A stretch of 64,000 bases of DNA from Doryteuthis pealeii (GCA_023376005.1 CM042157.1:65645036-65709035); one strand, 5' to 3'. Positions 31,715 to 42,348 are shown, numbered from the stretch's first letter. The notes: generated by a model not told the origin, from the sequence alone. Numbers and translations: made by a program.

Positions 31715-32165
31715 TGAATTGTAAAAGTCATAATCATAACAAATGGACATAGTGATCCAAGTTCAAATCCTGGATGAGACTGTTTGTATTTCACAGTGTT
31801 AATTGTCAATGGGTAGTTGAATGCAAAAAAAAAAAAAAAAAAAAAAAAAAATGGTGGACGATCGTTGTATATGTAGTCTGTTGCCAATTAACTTTCTTAC
31901 TCTTTTGCCGAAGAGTTCCTTCTACTGAAACAGTCTAAGGGAGATAACTCATAATAATTATCTCCATGGGACTATTTCAGGGGAGATAAATCATAATCTA
32001 TATTAATGACCTTAGGAAAAGTTTGTATCCAACTGTTCTCCCTCCAGCTATGGGTAAATAAGTAGAGCACTCTGGGCTCTAACCTTGGTATATCAACTTG
32101 AAGGAAAAACTTGAATTCAAATCAGACCTGGAGAGGGATGGGCTCCACCAGTCAATTCATGCCCA
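31715..32165 (+). mobile_element. Two broken SINE family B copies with a MITE between
   Basis: 31715-31800 carries the B-box piece (CAAGTTCAAATCCTGGATGA). 31990-32165 carries the tail (CAACTGTTCTCCCTCCAGCT, GACCTGGAGAGGGATGGGCT). Poly-T and poly-A tracts flank the first. Confidence 0.55.
31860..31985. repeat. Small element repeated at 32893-33018
   Basis: GTATATGTAGTCTGTTGCCA, CTCTTTTGCCGAAGAGTTCC, CTGAAACAGTC and TATCTCCATGGGACTATTTC are shared almost exactly with 32893-33018. Short inverted pairs (GAAACAGTC / GACTATTTC and the GGGAGATAA / TTATCTCC core) suggest a MITE. Confidence 0.6.
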
Positions 32166-32297
32166 ACACATGCTTCATGATCTTTATAAATTGATCGTCA
32201 GGTCACGCTGACAGCACAAATATCCATGACTCTCTCTCTCACCAACCATCTCTATCGATCATCACCCCTGGGAGAAACACCTTATAAATAAATCATT

Positions 32298-32487
32298 TTA
32301 TGAATTATCCAATCCCATTGACAAGTTTTGTTGAATTAAAAACAAGCTTGCCACGTCATCCACTTTCTGGAGTCTCGCCACCAGCTCTACCTTGGTAAGC
32401 CATGGCACAACATCTCCCTCACCATTAAAGGGCTTTATTACGCTGTTGCTGAGTTTCACTTTTGCCATTATCCAAGGCCGAAATAGC
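32298..32487 (-). pseudogene. LTR-retrotransposon gag fragment
   Basis: The minus-strand frame carries KPFNGEGDVVPWLTKVEL and LQKVDDVASLF, the N-terminal capsid-like motif of Gypsy-type gag proteins known from invertebrates. It breaks immediately after, and a piece (GTTGAATTAAAAACAA) is repeated on both sides (about 32324 and 32490). Only the N-terminal part is present. Confidence 0.6.
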
Positions 32488-32892
32488 TTTTGTTGAATTA
32501 AAAACAAAATTCTTCTGCAGGGTCGTCCATAAAGCATTTCTTCCCCGACTGTAGTCTTGCGTAGGCCAATTACTTCACTTGGCGTTCCACTCACTTCAGT
32601 TATTTATGGGCATATTCCCAAACATCCGGGCACATCGATGAACCTCGTGCCCATCCAGTGCCTTAAATTGCATTTCTTTGCATTCGGGAGAGCGCGGGTT
32701 CGACTCCGGCAGGCAAGACAATGTCTTGCTCTTTTTCTAAATGAGTACGGTAGTACTCGTTCTCCGTCACACAAGTTAAAGCAACAATTATTCCAAGCCG
32801 TAGTTTTATCAGTGCTACTGTATGGCTGCACCACTTAGACCTTAAGGAAGCATCTAGAGAATGTTGGGTGGGTGCTGTCTTAAACATGTCAT

Positions 32893-33018
32893 GGTAACGA
32901 TCGTCGTATATGTAGTCTGTTGCCAATTAACTTTCTTACTCTTTTGCCGAAGAGTTCCTTCTACTGAAACAGTCAAAGGGAGATAACATAATAATTATCT
33001 CCATGGGACTATTTCAGG
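32893..33018. repeat. Second copy of the 31860 element
   Basis: Same sequence as 31860-31985, here splitting a LINE reading frame after AVLNMSW. Confidence 0.6.
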
Positions 33019-33174
33019 AGAATACAGTTGTACAGACACTTGCCTCATATCAAAACAAACCATCCGGATAAGACAAACAAGACACGCTGAACACTGTTGG
33101 AGAAGCAGAGATGAACTCATAAGTAACGTTGTCCTATGGAAGCCAGCATATGGGCATGCCAGTGTAGGCTGTCC

Positions 33175-34166
33175 GGTAATTTATGAGGAAGGGCGTCCCA
33201 GTCTCCTGCCTCAAAAATTGCTGCCCGGTTACTATTTAAATAACGACGCCAGCAATGTTGTTACTTAAAAGAAAACAACCAACTTAGGGTGTTAAATGTA
33301 TTCTCTTTTTTGTCGTAATTCTTATTTATTTATCAAACAAAGTAAAAAAAAATGAACAAATTGAGGTAGATAGATAGATATCCATTTTCATATCTAAGCA
33401 AGAATTACGACAAATTAAACATTAAAGAATTACGACAAATTACGATAAATAAACAAGAATTACAACAAATTTCTATAAATAAATAAGAATTACAACAAAT
33501 TATGATAAATAAATAAGAATTGCGACAAAAAAGAAAAGCCCCCCCCTAAAATACATTTAACACCCTAAGTTGGGTATTTTTTTGGTTGTAATTCTTATTT
33601 ATTTATCAAACAAAGTAAAAAAAAATGAACAAAATGAGGTAGATAGATAGATATCCATCTTCATATCTAAACAAGAATTACGACAAATTTCTATAAATAA
33701 ATAAGAATTACAACAAATTATGATAAATAAATAAGAATTACGACAAAAAAGAGAAGCCCCCCCCCCTAAAATACATTTAACGCCCTAAGTTGTTTTTTTT
33801 TGTCGTAATTCTTATTCATTTATCAAACAAAGTAAAAAAATGAACAAATTGAGGTAGATAGATAGATAGATATCCATCTCATATCTAAACAAGAATTACA
33901 ACAAATTACGATAAATAAACAAGAATTACAACAAATTACGATAATAAACAAGAATTACAACAAATTTCTATAAATAAGAATTACCACAAATTACGATAAA
34001 TAAATAAGAATTACGACAAAAAAGAGAAGCCCCCCCTAAAATACATTTAACACCCTAAGTTGGTTGTTTCTTTCAAGTAACACCGTAGCTGGGGTCGTTA
34101 TTTTAATAGTCACCGTGTATCAATTTTTTAGGCAGGAGACCGGGACGCACTTCCTCATAAATTACC
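33175..34166. mobile_element. GGTAAT-ended DNA transposon, 992 bp, inside a LINE
   Basis: GGTAATTTATGAGG at the left and CCTCATAAATTACC at the right. GGCTGTCC flanks both ends exactly (33167-33174, 34167-34174). Terminal inverted repeats of about 100 bp include GTCTCCTGCCTCA, TTGCTGCCCGGTTACTATTT and AACGACGCCAGC. Inside are three ~250-bp subunits, each starting TTGTCGTAATTCTTATTTAT and ending with its inverted form, with (GATA)n in the loop and AAGCCCCCCCCTAAAATACA at each joint. Non-autonomous. Confidence 0.9.
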
Positions 34167-34329
34167 GGCTGTCCTGCAAAGACGTGCATTGATAAGCTCT
34201 GTGCAGATACTGGATGTTGTGCAAAGGACTGCCCGGGAGCAGTGAGTGATAGGGATGGTTGGTGAGAGTTGTCATGAATATCTGTGCTGCTAGCACAACA
34301 TGATGATGATGATGATGATGAATTAATAA

Positions 34330-34680
34330 GTTAGTATTATTTGGATTATTCGGACTATTGTACTATTATATGGTTATCTACAAAATGTTTCGGCCATGGG
34401 TCCAATTGGACATGTGGTACAACAGATATAGGCATTGAGTTAATACAAGTCTAAGTGACAGTTGTCTCTAGGCTGCAGGTTCAATCCAAGAGCGACAGTA
34501 ACATAGAATAATTAACATAGATTAACACTTGTTAATGGAACGAGAACAGTCTACCCTTATGGATTGAATAAAGAGTTAGGTTCAAAGTTCCATGAAGGCT
34601 CCTGATTACAATATGAAGACTTCCAAGTTTGACAAGAAGGTTCCCAAGTTTGAAGAGAAGGTTCCTGACATCTTTAAAAT
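34330..34680 (+). repeat. 'GTTTCGGCCGA' repeat with SINE family C insert
   Basis: GAATTAATAAGTTAGTATTA to ACAAAATGTTTCGGCC (34318-34396) is the repeat. 34405-34510 is a SINE C copy (GGTTCAATCCAAGAGCG). Minisatellite-like GTTCCCAAGTTTGAAGAGAA follows to 34665. Confidence 0.55.
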
Positions 34681-34689
34681 TTTATACGG

Positions 34690-35372
34690 TGTGTTGCATA
34701 GCCTTCTTTACCGTCACTAAATATCTATATGTTATATACTTCTCTTACTTCTTACTCTGTCGTCTATTCTTCTGGCCGGCTTTGTTCTGATCGTCTATCA
34801 TCTATCTTGGTCTGGTATATCTTCTAAGGTCTCGTCTGATCTTCTATTGAGGATTCCGGGTCTGGTTTCTGTTGCTAGGGATTTCTTGTTATCAGAATCC
34901 CTGTGTCATTGTTAGCTTTTAGTAATAACCACAAGACTTCGATTTACGATGATGTTACTTTATTCGTAGATCCCCAGACCAGACAACTGCGCAGTGAGAC
35001 TCACATCTTGCTAGCTCGGCTTCTAAGTTCTAACTGACTAAGTTACTTACTTAGTATCCTTAAACCAGAAGGGGGCCTTCTATTGCCTTCCAGTTCTCAC
35101 GTTCCATCCGCAGAACGCAAGGTGAGATCGAGGTCAAGCGCCGTCACTCACTCTCAAGGCCATCAGCTGCACTAATAGGATTTCTACACTATTGTCATAA
35201 TCATTAGGTATCTAATGATTATGTAACAGGTGTACTGATAACATTTTTAATATTACTGAAAGACCTTCTCGCCCTGTTTGATATGGCTTAAATTACACTG
35301 ACTGTAACTCACGATATAGTGTTATAAAATCACAAAAAGTGGTGCCTGGTGTATGACACTAAACTACATCTC
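34690..35372 (+). mobile_element. Probable LTR (645 bp) with primer-binding site
   Basis: TGTGTTGCATAGCC... to ...ATAAAATCACA (34690-35334) has TG...CA ends. Five bases later TGGTGCCTGGTGTATGACAC looks like a primer-binding site. It splits the dispersed repeat whose second half resumes at about 35385 (AAGTCCGACAAGAAACACG). No internal genes; a lone LTR with leader. Confidence 0.45.
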
Positions 35373-35384
35373 ATAGTGCCAAGT

Positions 35385-35505
35385 CCGACAAGAAACACGA
35401 GGCCAGAGGGCACATCGGCTAAAATGTTGTGTAGATAACAATAGAGAGGAGTATAATAGTCTGAATAATCCAAATAATATGAATATTCAAGCCTCATCTA
35501 AAAAA
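35385..35505 (-). repeat. Remainder of the 'GTTTCGGCCGA' repeat
   Basis: GTCCGACAAGAAACACGAGG, GGGCACATCGGCTAAAATGT and AGATAACAATAGAGAGG continue the unit broken at about 34680. Confidence 0.5.
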
Positions 35506-35649
35506 AAATTCAGAGCAATGAATTAATAAGTAGTGAAAATTTTATTGAAATTTGATAAGTAGCCAATTTTTTTAAGAACAAAAGATTAGAATAATTAAAA
35601 CAATAGAAATTGTATTCTGTATAAATGTAACAACCATTATAACAGCACC

Positions 35650-35880
35650 CCAAAGTATCTTCTGGATGAGGCTGTTTATATTTCACATAGCCTCGGGAAA
35701 GGTATGTATCCAACTATTCTCCCTCCAGCTATGGGTAAATAGTAGGCCAGACTGGGCTCTTTAGTGTTGATATGGCAATCGGTCAAGGAGAAGGTAAACT
35801 CTGTTGTAGACCTGGAGAGGGATGGGCTCCACTACGATGCACCTCATGAGTAGCCTCCACCTCCACAACCAAAACAAAAG
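35650..35880 (+). mobile_element. tRNA-derived SINE, family B, head missing
   Basis: TTCTGGATGAGGCTGTTTAT, CAACTATTCTCCCTCCAGCT, GGCCAGACTGGGCTCTTTAG and GACCTGGAGAGGGATGGGCT. Ends with CCTCCACAACCAAAAC. Confidence 0.65.
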
Positions 35881-35949
35881 TTATGGGGCAAATGTGTTAT
35901 TCTGGATAAATGCAACAACCCAAAGTATCTTCTGGCAACACATCAATCA

Positions 35950-36480
35950 ATAAGTCCCGGGCCTAACTAATAAAACAACTTTTAGGCAAAATTTGACTTT
36001 ATTCATCAACATAGTTTCTTTCTAGGGTGATACACTGATTCCAATGCTCATATAACAATTTTTGGCCTCAAAATATGCCTCAGTTTCCGATATCACTTAT
36101 TCATTGGAGCCAAATATCTTTCCCTAGAGCATTCTTTTGAGGCCTGCAAACAGCCAGTAGTCGCTGGGGACCAGATCTGGAGAATAGGGTGGGTGCAGAA
36201 GCAATTCGAAGTGCATTCAGCATGATTTATGTCTCTACGACCATGTTTAAAGTCAGCATACCATCTCTTAACCATTGTTTCTGGCGGAGCAGAGACTGAA
36301 TAACATTTATCAAGCCATTGCTTTGCTTGAACAGTATTTTTTCCCATCAGAAAGCAAAGTTTTATCAACACACGAAATTCAGATTTTTCTATTGTTTTGA
36401 AAATTTGCAAAAGTAGCCTCACTTAAATAATTTGTAAACTATTAATCTGATTGGGTTTAAATTTTGACACATGCCATTTG
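35950..36480 (-). pseudogene. Mariner transposase remnant, internally deleted
   Basis: The minus-strand frame (36422 down to about 36200) encodes the Mos1-type helix-turn-helix: EFRVLIKLCFLMGKNTVQAK, QWLDKCYS, MVKRWYADFKHGRRDI. It then jumps directly to the C-terminal end of a mariner protein (HPILQIWSPATTGCLQASKE, a frameshifted version of the HPPYSPDL.PSDYWLF motif). The whole catalytic core is missing. A transposase normally cuts and pastes its element at TA; this one cannot. Confidence 0.8.
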
Positions 36481-36501
36481 AAGGTTAGTACTTTATAAAA
36501 A

Positions 36502-37141
36502 CTAGCAAATATATGCACTCTCCGGGTGCAAGTATTTAAGTTTTAATATAATAAAATATCATATTAAATTAGAAAGGCTATTAAAACTGAATAAGTATGC
36601 AGATAAAAAGATTTGGAACAGAGGGGGTATGATTGAAAAATAGAACAACTTTGAAACTAACTCTTCCATCATTTTCCGTTACTCCCATCTTTCATTGATA
36701 AATTTTCCTAATTCAACTATTTAGTTAAAATAGGAAGTAAAGAATAATATTACAGTCATTTCTTCTTGTTAATGGATTTCTTTTAAGATTAACCCCAAGA
36801 TTTGTGCTCATATTCAATAAGATAAAACCAAGTAATTAGAAATCAATAATACTAAGCATATATTTATTAAAATCAAATTTCTTATATCAATATGCAAATT
36901 AGCCTTCCCATTCACACTGTAAACCGCTATTTTGTTGTATATATAAATACAATTGCATGTTATTAGTATGTAGACATGGGCAACAGTCTTAATGATGTAA
37001 AACAATTTTATTAATAATTGAAGTTTAAATAAAAATAAAATCATGGAGAATGTGATGTAAATAACAAAGGGAATTGTGACTTGTATAGTAATATAGTTTC
37101 GATTACAGACAGACAAACCCACAATCTCCATTATAATAAGA
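36502..37141 (-). mobile_element. Helitron-like element, TCTTATT family, intact ends
   Basis: The minus-strand 5' end TCTTATTATAATGGAGATTG is at 37141. The 3' end has hairpin GCACCCGGAGAGTGC then ATATATTTGCTAG at 36502, flanked by A and T. 640 bp, no coding sequence. Confidence 0.8.
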
Positions 37142-37217
37142 TTATATGGATTTCTTTATTAGTGGCGCCATCTATATGTCAGAAAAAAATTACCCCACTG
37201 TGTAATTGAATTATTAG

Positions 37218-37330
37218 GCCAGTTTAGATCAGTCAGGAGAGCATCTGCCAAGGAACTACAGAGATCTGGGTTCAATACCAGCCTTCGTCAACTCAGCAGA
37301 TCAGTAGCATTGTTTAATTGAATTTTTTAT
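37218..37330 (+). mobile_element. tRNA-derived SINE head
   Basis: GGCCAGTTTAGATCAGTCAG with GGAGAGCATCTGCCAAGG and CTGGGTTCAATACCAGCC keeps A-box- and B-box-like spacing. The CGTCAACTCAGCAGATCAGT end recalls family A. Not a functional tRNA: the acceptor ends do not pair. Confidence 0.55.
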
Positions 37331-38160
37331 AAATTACTAATGAGAGTAACCCATGCTGTCCTCATAACCTACATATGTAATTCATGTGCCCCTCATGTGT
37401 TAAGTTTTTAAGGGCCATTCCGGGACCTTATAGCAGAAGCGCTTATCTTGATAAAGAGTCCATCCACAATGTGAATCCTTTGGTTACTAAAGTGTCCTGA
37501 ATTACTGGCAATCATATAAGTCCTTTGTGAGTATTGGTAAAGATCCCGGCAATCCTATGTGCATCGTCCAAGAGTGTGTATTTCATGTGTGACCAACATA
37601 GGGGGTTTAAGTATCTTATCAGGCCACTAGTACTGCCAGTGATTGGTTAGAAGAGTCAATCACGTGACCTTGGCCAGTCTATAAGTATAAGCGGGGAACA
37701 GGCACACACCTTATATATAAAAATTTCTCAACAGATATATGTAATCCATGTGGTCCTCATGACATACATATGTAATCCATGCGTCACTAGGGGGCTACTC
37801 AGTTTGACATGCCTGTTCTATAATGTGATATGGTTTACTTCCCAGAGATAGTGTCCATGAAAAACATGTTTTATGTTCATATTTTTCTCATGTATAGATA
37901 TATATATATATATATAGATTTAAGCAATAGCAGGTATTGTAAGAAACTGAATATCAAAAGGAGTTGATTCAGTATTAAATGACCCAAAAAGGGTTGATAT
38001 GTTGTAAAACAAATCAAAACAAAAAATCCAATGTATTAAAATCAATCCTATGAATGATTTTATATAGAAACCAATTAAAATATAATCAAAATAAGTGTAA
38101 TCTTTTTATATGCATTCTTTCCAATCTCATATATTTCATTAGATTAAAACTAATGAATAG
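37331..38160. other. Unassigned interval with short repeats
   Basis: CATACATATGTAATCCATG-like sequence occurs three times (about 37370, 37740, 37765). A LINE-like tail (TTAAATGACCCAAAAAGGGT, then TGATATGTTGTAAAAC) is at 37976-38015. No gene seen. Confidence 0.45.
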
Positions 38161-38459
38161 ACTGAGATAGATAGATAGATAGATAGATACTTAATGAATA
38201 GACTGAGATAGATAGATAGATAGATAGATAATTAATAGACTGAGATAGATAGATAGATAGATACTTAATGAATAGACTGAGATAGATAGATAGATAGATA
38301 GATAATTAATAGACTGAGATAGATAGATAGATAGATACTTAATGAATAGGCTGAGATAGATAGATAGATAATTAATAGACTGAAATAGATAGATAGAGAT
38401 AGATTAATAGACTAGATAGATAGATAGATAATTAATAGACAGATAGATAGATAATAGAC

Positions 38460-38491
<32 letters not shown>

Positions 38492-38655
38492 TAATAGACT
38501 GAGATAGATAGGTAGGTAGATAGATGATAGATAGATAGATAGATAGATACTTAATTAAAAGACTGATAAAGAGATTTTTAATGAATAGAGATAGATAGAT
38601 ATACAGATAGATTCTTAATGAATAGAGATAGATAGAAGGATAGATAGACTGTTTC
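38161..38655. repeat. (GATA)n array
   Basis: GATAGATAGATA tracts separated by TTAATGAATAGACTGAGATA or AATTAATAGACTGAGATA spacers, giving a loose 40-60-bp period. It lies just 3' of the deltex terminal exon on that gene's strand. Tyr/Leu/Ser/Ile frames are artefacts. Confidence 0.9.
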
Positions 38656-38703
38656 TGCCCTTTTTGGTTGATTTTTTTAAAAAGTTTACTAAGGATCTTC
38701 CAC

Positions 38704-38821
38704 TTAATTTGACCTAAGGCTATACAGGATCTGCTCATGTTCCACACTTTTGGCATCCACTCCCTTCGCCTCCAATTCCAAGGTCACTCGTTTTAGGTAA
38801 TCTGGATCCGGATAGCCAAAA
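38704..38821 (-). CDS. Deltex-type E3 ubiquitin ligase, terminal exon (end of DTC domain)
   Basis: The minus-strand exon starts after a strong acceptor (a T-rich run and CCCCAG at 38822-38840) in phase 2. It encodes FGYPDPDYLKRVTLELEAKG, then VDAKSVEHEQILYSLRSN and a TAA at 38704-38706. The GYPDP.YL..V..EL...G motif is the C-terminal signature of the deltex C-terminal domain, the fold that helps deltex proteins recruit ubiquitin E2 and ADP-ribosylated or nucleic-acid substrates. The roughly 17 residues after the motif are a lineage-specific extension. The RING/DTC-start exon lies 17.8 kb upstream at 56577-56937. Both end/start phases and the strand are compatible with one gene, but the middle DTC exon was not found, so they could belong to two tandem paralogues. 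Confidence 0.75.
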
Positions 38822-39122
38822 CTGGGGAAAAAAAAAAAAAATAAATAAATATATAAAGAAAAAATATTTAAAAGGATCAAACGGATTATGAGAGGTTAGA
38901 TGAGAATATTTGCAAATAAAGATGTGTCAGACAGTAAAATTAGTAAAAAATCTATAGGTGACTCGAAGGGATATTCAAATTCGTCAACATCAGCTACATT
39001 AATGAGAGTAACCTCCCCTTGTTTGTTTCACTTTGAGGAAGCCATATGTTTTGGTTGGCTATTTTCATTTCACCGTAAATCTACACTGAAAATACGAATT
39101 TGTTCGAATCAATACAACTACA

Positions 39123-39190
39123 TGTTTTAACACGAAAATATCATAAAATGTGTTCTTAATAACAATTAAGTTCATTTCAAATAATGCGCA
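39123..39190. mobile_element. Fragment of the 28625-type GGTAAT element arm
   Basis: AACACGAAAATATCATAAAA, TAATAACAATTAAGTTCATT and CAAATAATGCGCAA match the right arm around 29008-29070. Ends are lost. Confidence 0.55.
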
Positions 39191-39607
39191 AATCAGTCAG
39201 TCATGGATCGTTTTTGTTTTTCTCAATAAAATATTGATTAAAAAATTTTTTTTTTTTTTTTTTAGTTAATTCTAAATTCTAAATTAATTAAATTATTCAT
39301 TCATTACTTGACCGGTTGATATGGTATAAACTTTTTTTTTTTAAATTTATAAAAAGTATGATTTGTAAGTGAACAGTGTTTGCCATAAAAGCAATTTGAA
39401 GAATATAGTTGGGACATGAACTGCTCAGCCACCACGATCCTGTCTTCATTACAGGTTGTCACCCACAAATCAATCAGTCATGGACCTTTTTTGTTTTTCT
39501 TAATAAAATATTGATTTAAAAACATTTTTTTTTTAGTTAATTCTAAATCAATTAAATTATTCATTCATTACTCATGAAAAAAATCAGATAATTATAAGAA
39601 AACAAGT

Positions 39608-39760
39608 TTGAATTCAGAGTTTTCCTTCACCTCGACCAGTTGCCATACCAAAATTAAAGAGTCTAGTCTATCTTACTATTTCAGCATAGCAAGAGGGAGA
39701 ATAGTTGGATTCCCACCTTTCCCAAGTGTATTAACACGATGTGAAACTAATCTGCTATTT
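39608..39760 (-). mobile_element. tRNA-derived SINE, family B, inverted fragment
   Basis: Minus-strand GATTAGTTTCACATCGTGTT, GGAATCCAACTATTCTCCCT and GGCAACTGGTCGAGG belong to the SINE B body. A shorter duplicate lies at 40090-40172. Confidence 0.6.
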
Positions 39761-39763
39761 GGT

Positions 39764-39766
<3 letters not shown>

Positions 39767-39804
<38 letters not shown>
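39767..39804. repeat. (AT)n microsatellite
   Basis: About 38 bp of AT, with a duplicate tract at 40175-40209 in the repeated block. Confidence 0.9.
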
Positions 39805-39808
<4 letters not shown>

Positions 39809-40170
39809 AAAGGATAAATAAATAAAAATAGGTTGGGGGGTCATTCATATCAGAAATTACAAGCTTAAGGGTTGACCGGTTGATATGGTATAAACTTTTT
39901 TTTTTAAATTTATAAAAAGTATGATTTGTAAGTGAACAGTGTTTGCCATAAGAGCAATTTGAAGAATATAGTTGGGACATGAACTGCTCAGCCACCACAA
40001 TCCTGTCTTCATTACAGGTTGTCACCCACAGCCAATGGGTAGTCCCATTGGAGTGGTAGGGACGTTACCCCTCTGCAGAGTGAATTTGAAATAAATAGCA
40101 AGAGGGAGAATAGTTGGATTCATACCTTTCCCAAGTGTATTAGCCCTATGTGAAACTAATCTGCTATTTG

Positions 40171-40210
<40 letters not shown>

Positions 40211-40213
<3 letters not shown>

Positions 40214-40545
40214 AGTTTGAGTTTTGTTAAACGGCATATCAACCTCTGTGGGTCATTTAATGCCAAAAAGGTTATTTTGGATTTCAGACTTTAAGGTAGT
40301 GGTTCTATGGAGATAATTGGTTATGTTCTGTTATATTTTGTTGAAAAGGTTGCTTTTTTTAATAAAATTTAAAATGTTTTCAGGGTTTGTATTCTTGAAG
40401 ATGTCTTTCAGGTTTCTAGCTTGATAGTAATTTGCGCGGATATGTTTAAGTCTGTTAAAATTTAGAAGGATATGCTTGGTTGTAAGTTGTACTTTGCATG
40501 TTGGGCACACTGGGGCACCCTCCCCTTTTAACAGGTACGAATATA
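40211..40545 (-). pseudogene. LINE (Jockey-like) 3' end with coding tail
   Basis: The minus-strand frame encodes GAPVCPTCKVQLTTKHILLN, NRLKHIRANYYQARNLKDIF and ENILNFIKKSNLFNKI, then stop. The C-P-x-C...H motif and the ENIL.F...... end are the usual C-terminus after the reverse transcriptase of Jockey-type LINEs. The 3' UTR ends GGCATTAAATGACCCACAGA, then GGTTGATATGCCGTTTAAC and an (AACTCA) tail. That tail is shared by the ~590-bp retroposon, which makes this LINE its likely driver. 5'-truncated; a stop lies just upstream. Confidence 0.75.
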
Positions 40546-40915
40546 TATGTTGAAAGGATAAATAAAGGAAAGAAAATGTTGAATGGATAAAATTAGTTTA
40601 ATTTGAGTTACCAATACGTATTTCGGCCAGGAGTTTGTTTATGTACACATGTCCTGGTTGGCAAGTAAATATTCCGTAAGAGTTATCTCCCCTACATCTT
40701 TCATTCCCTTTGTTTACATTTGCTACTACTTCGTTACCGGAAGCCTTTTGGGGGTTATCCAGAGTCCTCCACCAGCACGCGGGCCATTTTAATTCTTTTC
40801 CACCCTTTGCTCACCATAGCCGGACGCATTCAAACCTCTTTGTGTTCTTCCTTAAATAGAACAGGTACGTCACTTGACTCTTAGTAACCTTCCTATTATT
40901 TTTCTGGTAATTTAT

Positions 40916-41398
40916 GAAGAATTGCATCCCGGTCTCCTGCCTCAGAAATTGCTACCCGGTGACTATTAAAATAACGTCCCCAGCTATGTTGTCTCGGCGG
41001 TTTTACTTGAAAGAAAACAACCAACTTAGGGCGTTAAATGTATTTTAAAGGGGGTCGGCTTCTCTTTATGAACAAATGGAGATGGGTGGATAAATATAAA
41101 AATGAACAAATTGAGGTAGATAGATAGATAGATAGATATCCATCTTCATATTTAAACAAGAATTACGACAAATTTCTATAAATAAACAAGAATTACGACA
41201 AATTTCTATAAATAAATTTCTAAACAAATTACGATAAATAAATAAGAATTACGACAAAAAATACATTTAAACGCCCTAAGTTGGCTGTTTTCTTTCTGTT
41301 TTCTTTCTTTCTGAGACAAGCTGGGGATGTTATTTTAATAGTCACCGGGTAGCAATTTCTGAGGCAGGAGACCGGGACGCACTTCCTCATAAATTACC
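40916..41398. mobile_element. GGTAAT-ended DNA transposon, 483 bp
   Basis: GGTAATTTATGAAG...CCTCATAAATTACC, flanked on both sides by ATTTTTCT (40908-40915 and 41399-41406). It keeps the same terminal arms as 33175-34166 (GTCTCCTGCCTCAGAAATTG, GTGACTATTAAAATAACG) but has only one GATA-bearing subunit inside. Confidence 0.9.
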
Positions 41399-41999
41399 AT
41401 TTTTCTTAATAGACGTTTTTCATTCCCTGTCTCTTCTCTCAAAGACTTTTACCTCGTGTATCTGACAATATTATTTTCCCCTTCGCTATGACTTTCTCCC
41501 GGTAAGGACCGCCTCTTTGTCCCTTTTCGCTGAACTTTGTACTCGTTGAAATATTTTGTAATGTTCGCTCCCTTCATTGTTTGATTGACTTTTCTCACTT
41601 AAAGACACTGCCCACTGTTTATACCTCTTAAACCCGTTTAATTATTGTTGTTGTATGTCATTGTAACTCGACTGTCCTTATCTACGAACTACTAGCCGAG
41701 TTTTCTATTAACCCCCCGTCCATTGCTTACTTCATACGTTATTACCTTTTTTACCTCTGTATTACAGCATTGTTTCTATAAACTCGTTTCTTTAATGTTT
41801 CAGTTTTTTACACTTTCTGGTGAAAGGAATAAAGAAATTACCCTACCCACAGTGTTTGTTGTTCTATGCCAGAAGGAGTTAAACTATGTGAGACGAAAAG
41901 CCGTATTATGCACTTTGACAAGATATATGCGGCAAAGTAGAAGTCACGATAGTAAAAAAAAACTAGTTTTTAAGAGACCTGGAAGCCTCCTGGAACCAC

Positions 42000-42170
42000 A
42001 CAACCCTGTCAAACGTCATAGGAAGTGACCTCTTTGACACCCGTGGGTTATTCCTCCAACGGAGCTGTCTTCAACACCTGAAAGAGAGGAGGTGACATGC
42101 ATTTGGGTAAAAGGGACTCCAGGAATCCACACAACCCTGTCAAACGTCACAGGAAGTGACCTCTTTGAAC
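42000..42170. repeat. Direct repeat upstream of the proline-rich frame
   Basis: CCACACAACCCTGTCAAACG followed by TCA(T/C)AGGAAGTGACCTCTTTG occurs at about 41994 and 42127. Each copy is followed by a diverged CC(C/A)..GGTTATTCCTCC/GGTTTTTCCCCC sequence. Confidence 0.7.
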
Positions 42171-42348
42171 ACCAGAGGTTTTTCCCCCCAACAGAGTTTT
42201 CCACGCTACATCTGTGGAAAAGAGCCAGCAAGGACTATGGACAGGGTCCATACAGTCCTTCAGAGTCCAGCTTGCCTAAGAGGCACAAGGAAAACCACAA
42301 AAATATAATGGTCTAATGGAACCACAGTAACCCATTTCCCCTTCAAAA

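Larger units (their letters stand above)
32690..34321 (+). pseudogene. LINE C-terminal region interrupted by two transposons
   Basis: 32755-32885 encodes LKQQLFQAVVLSVLLYGCTT and beyond. 33018-33174 encodes a histidine-proline-rich stretch, then CWRSRDELISNVVLWKPAYG and GHASVGC. 34175-34300 encodes AKTCIDKLCADTGCCAKD and a D-R-D-G-W end, then (GAT)n at 34300-34321. The gaps are the small element 32893-33018 and the GGTAAT element 33175-34166. A tRNA-like GCGGGTTCGACTCCGG precedes the coding part at about 32694. Confidence 0.75.
39193..40180. repeat. Duplicated blocks (three units in about 1 kb)
   Basis: 39309-39475 (ACCGGTTGATATGGTATAAA ... CTCAGCCACCACGATCCTG) returns at 39873-40030. 39193-39308 returns shortened at 39471-39590. 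The SINE B piece and (AT)n at 39640-39804 return at 40090-40209. The blocks carry pieces of the ~590-bp retroposon and inverted SINE B. Local segmental duplication. Confidence 0.7.
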
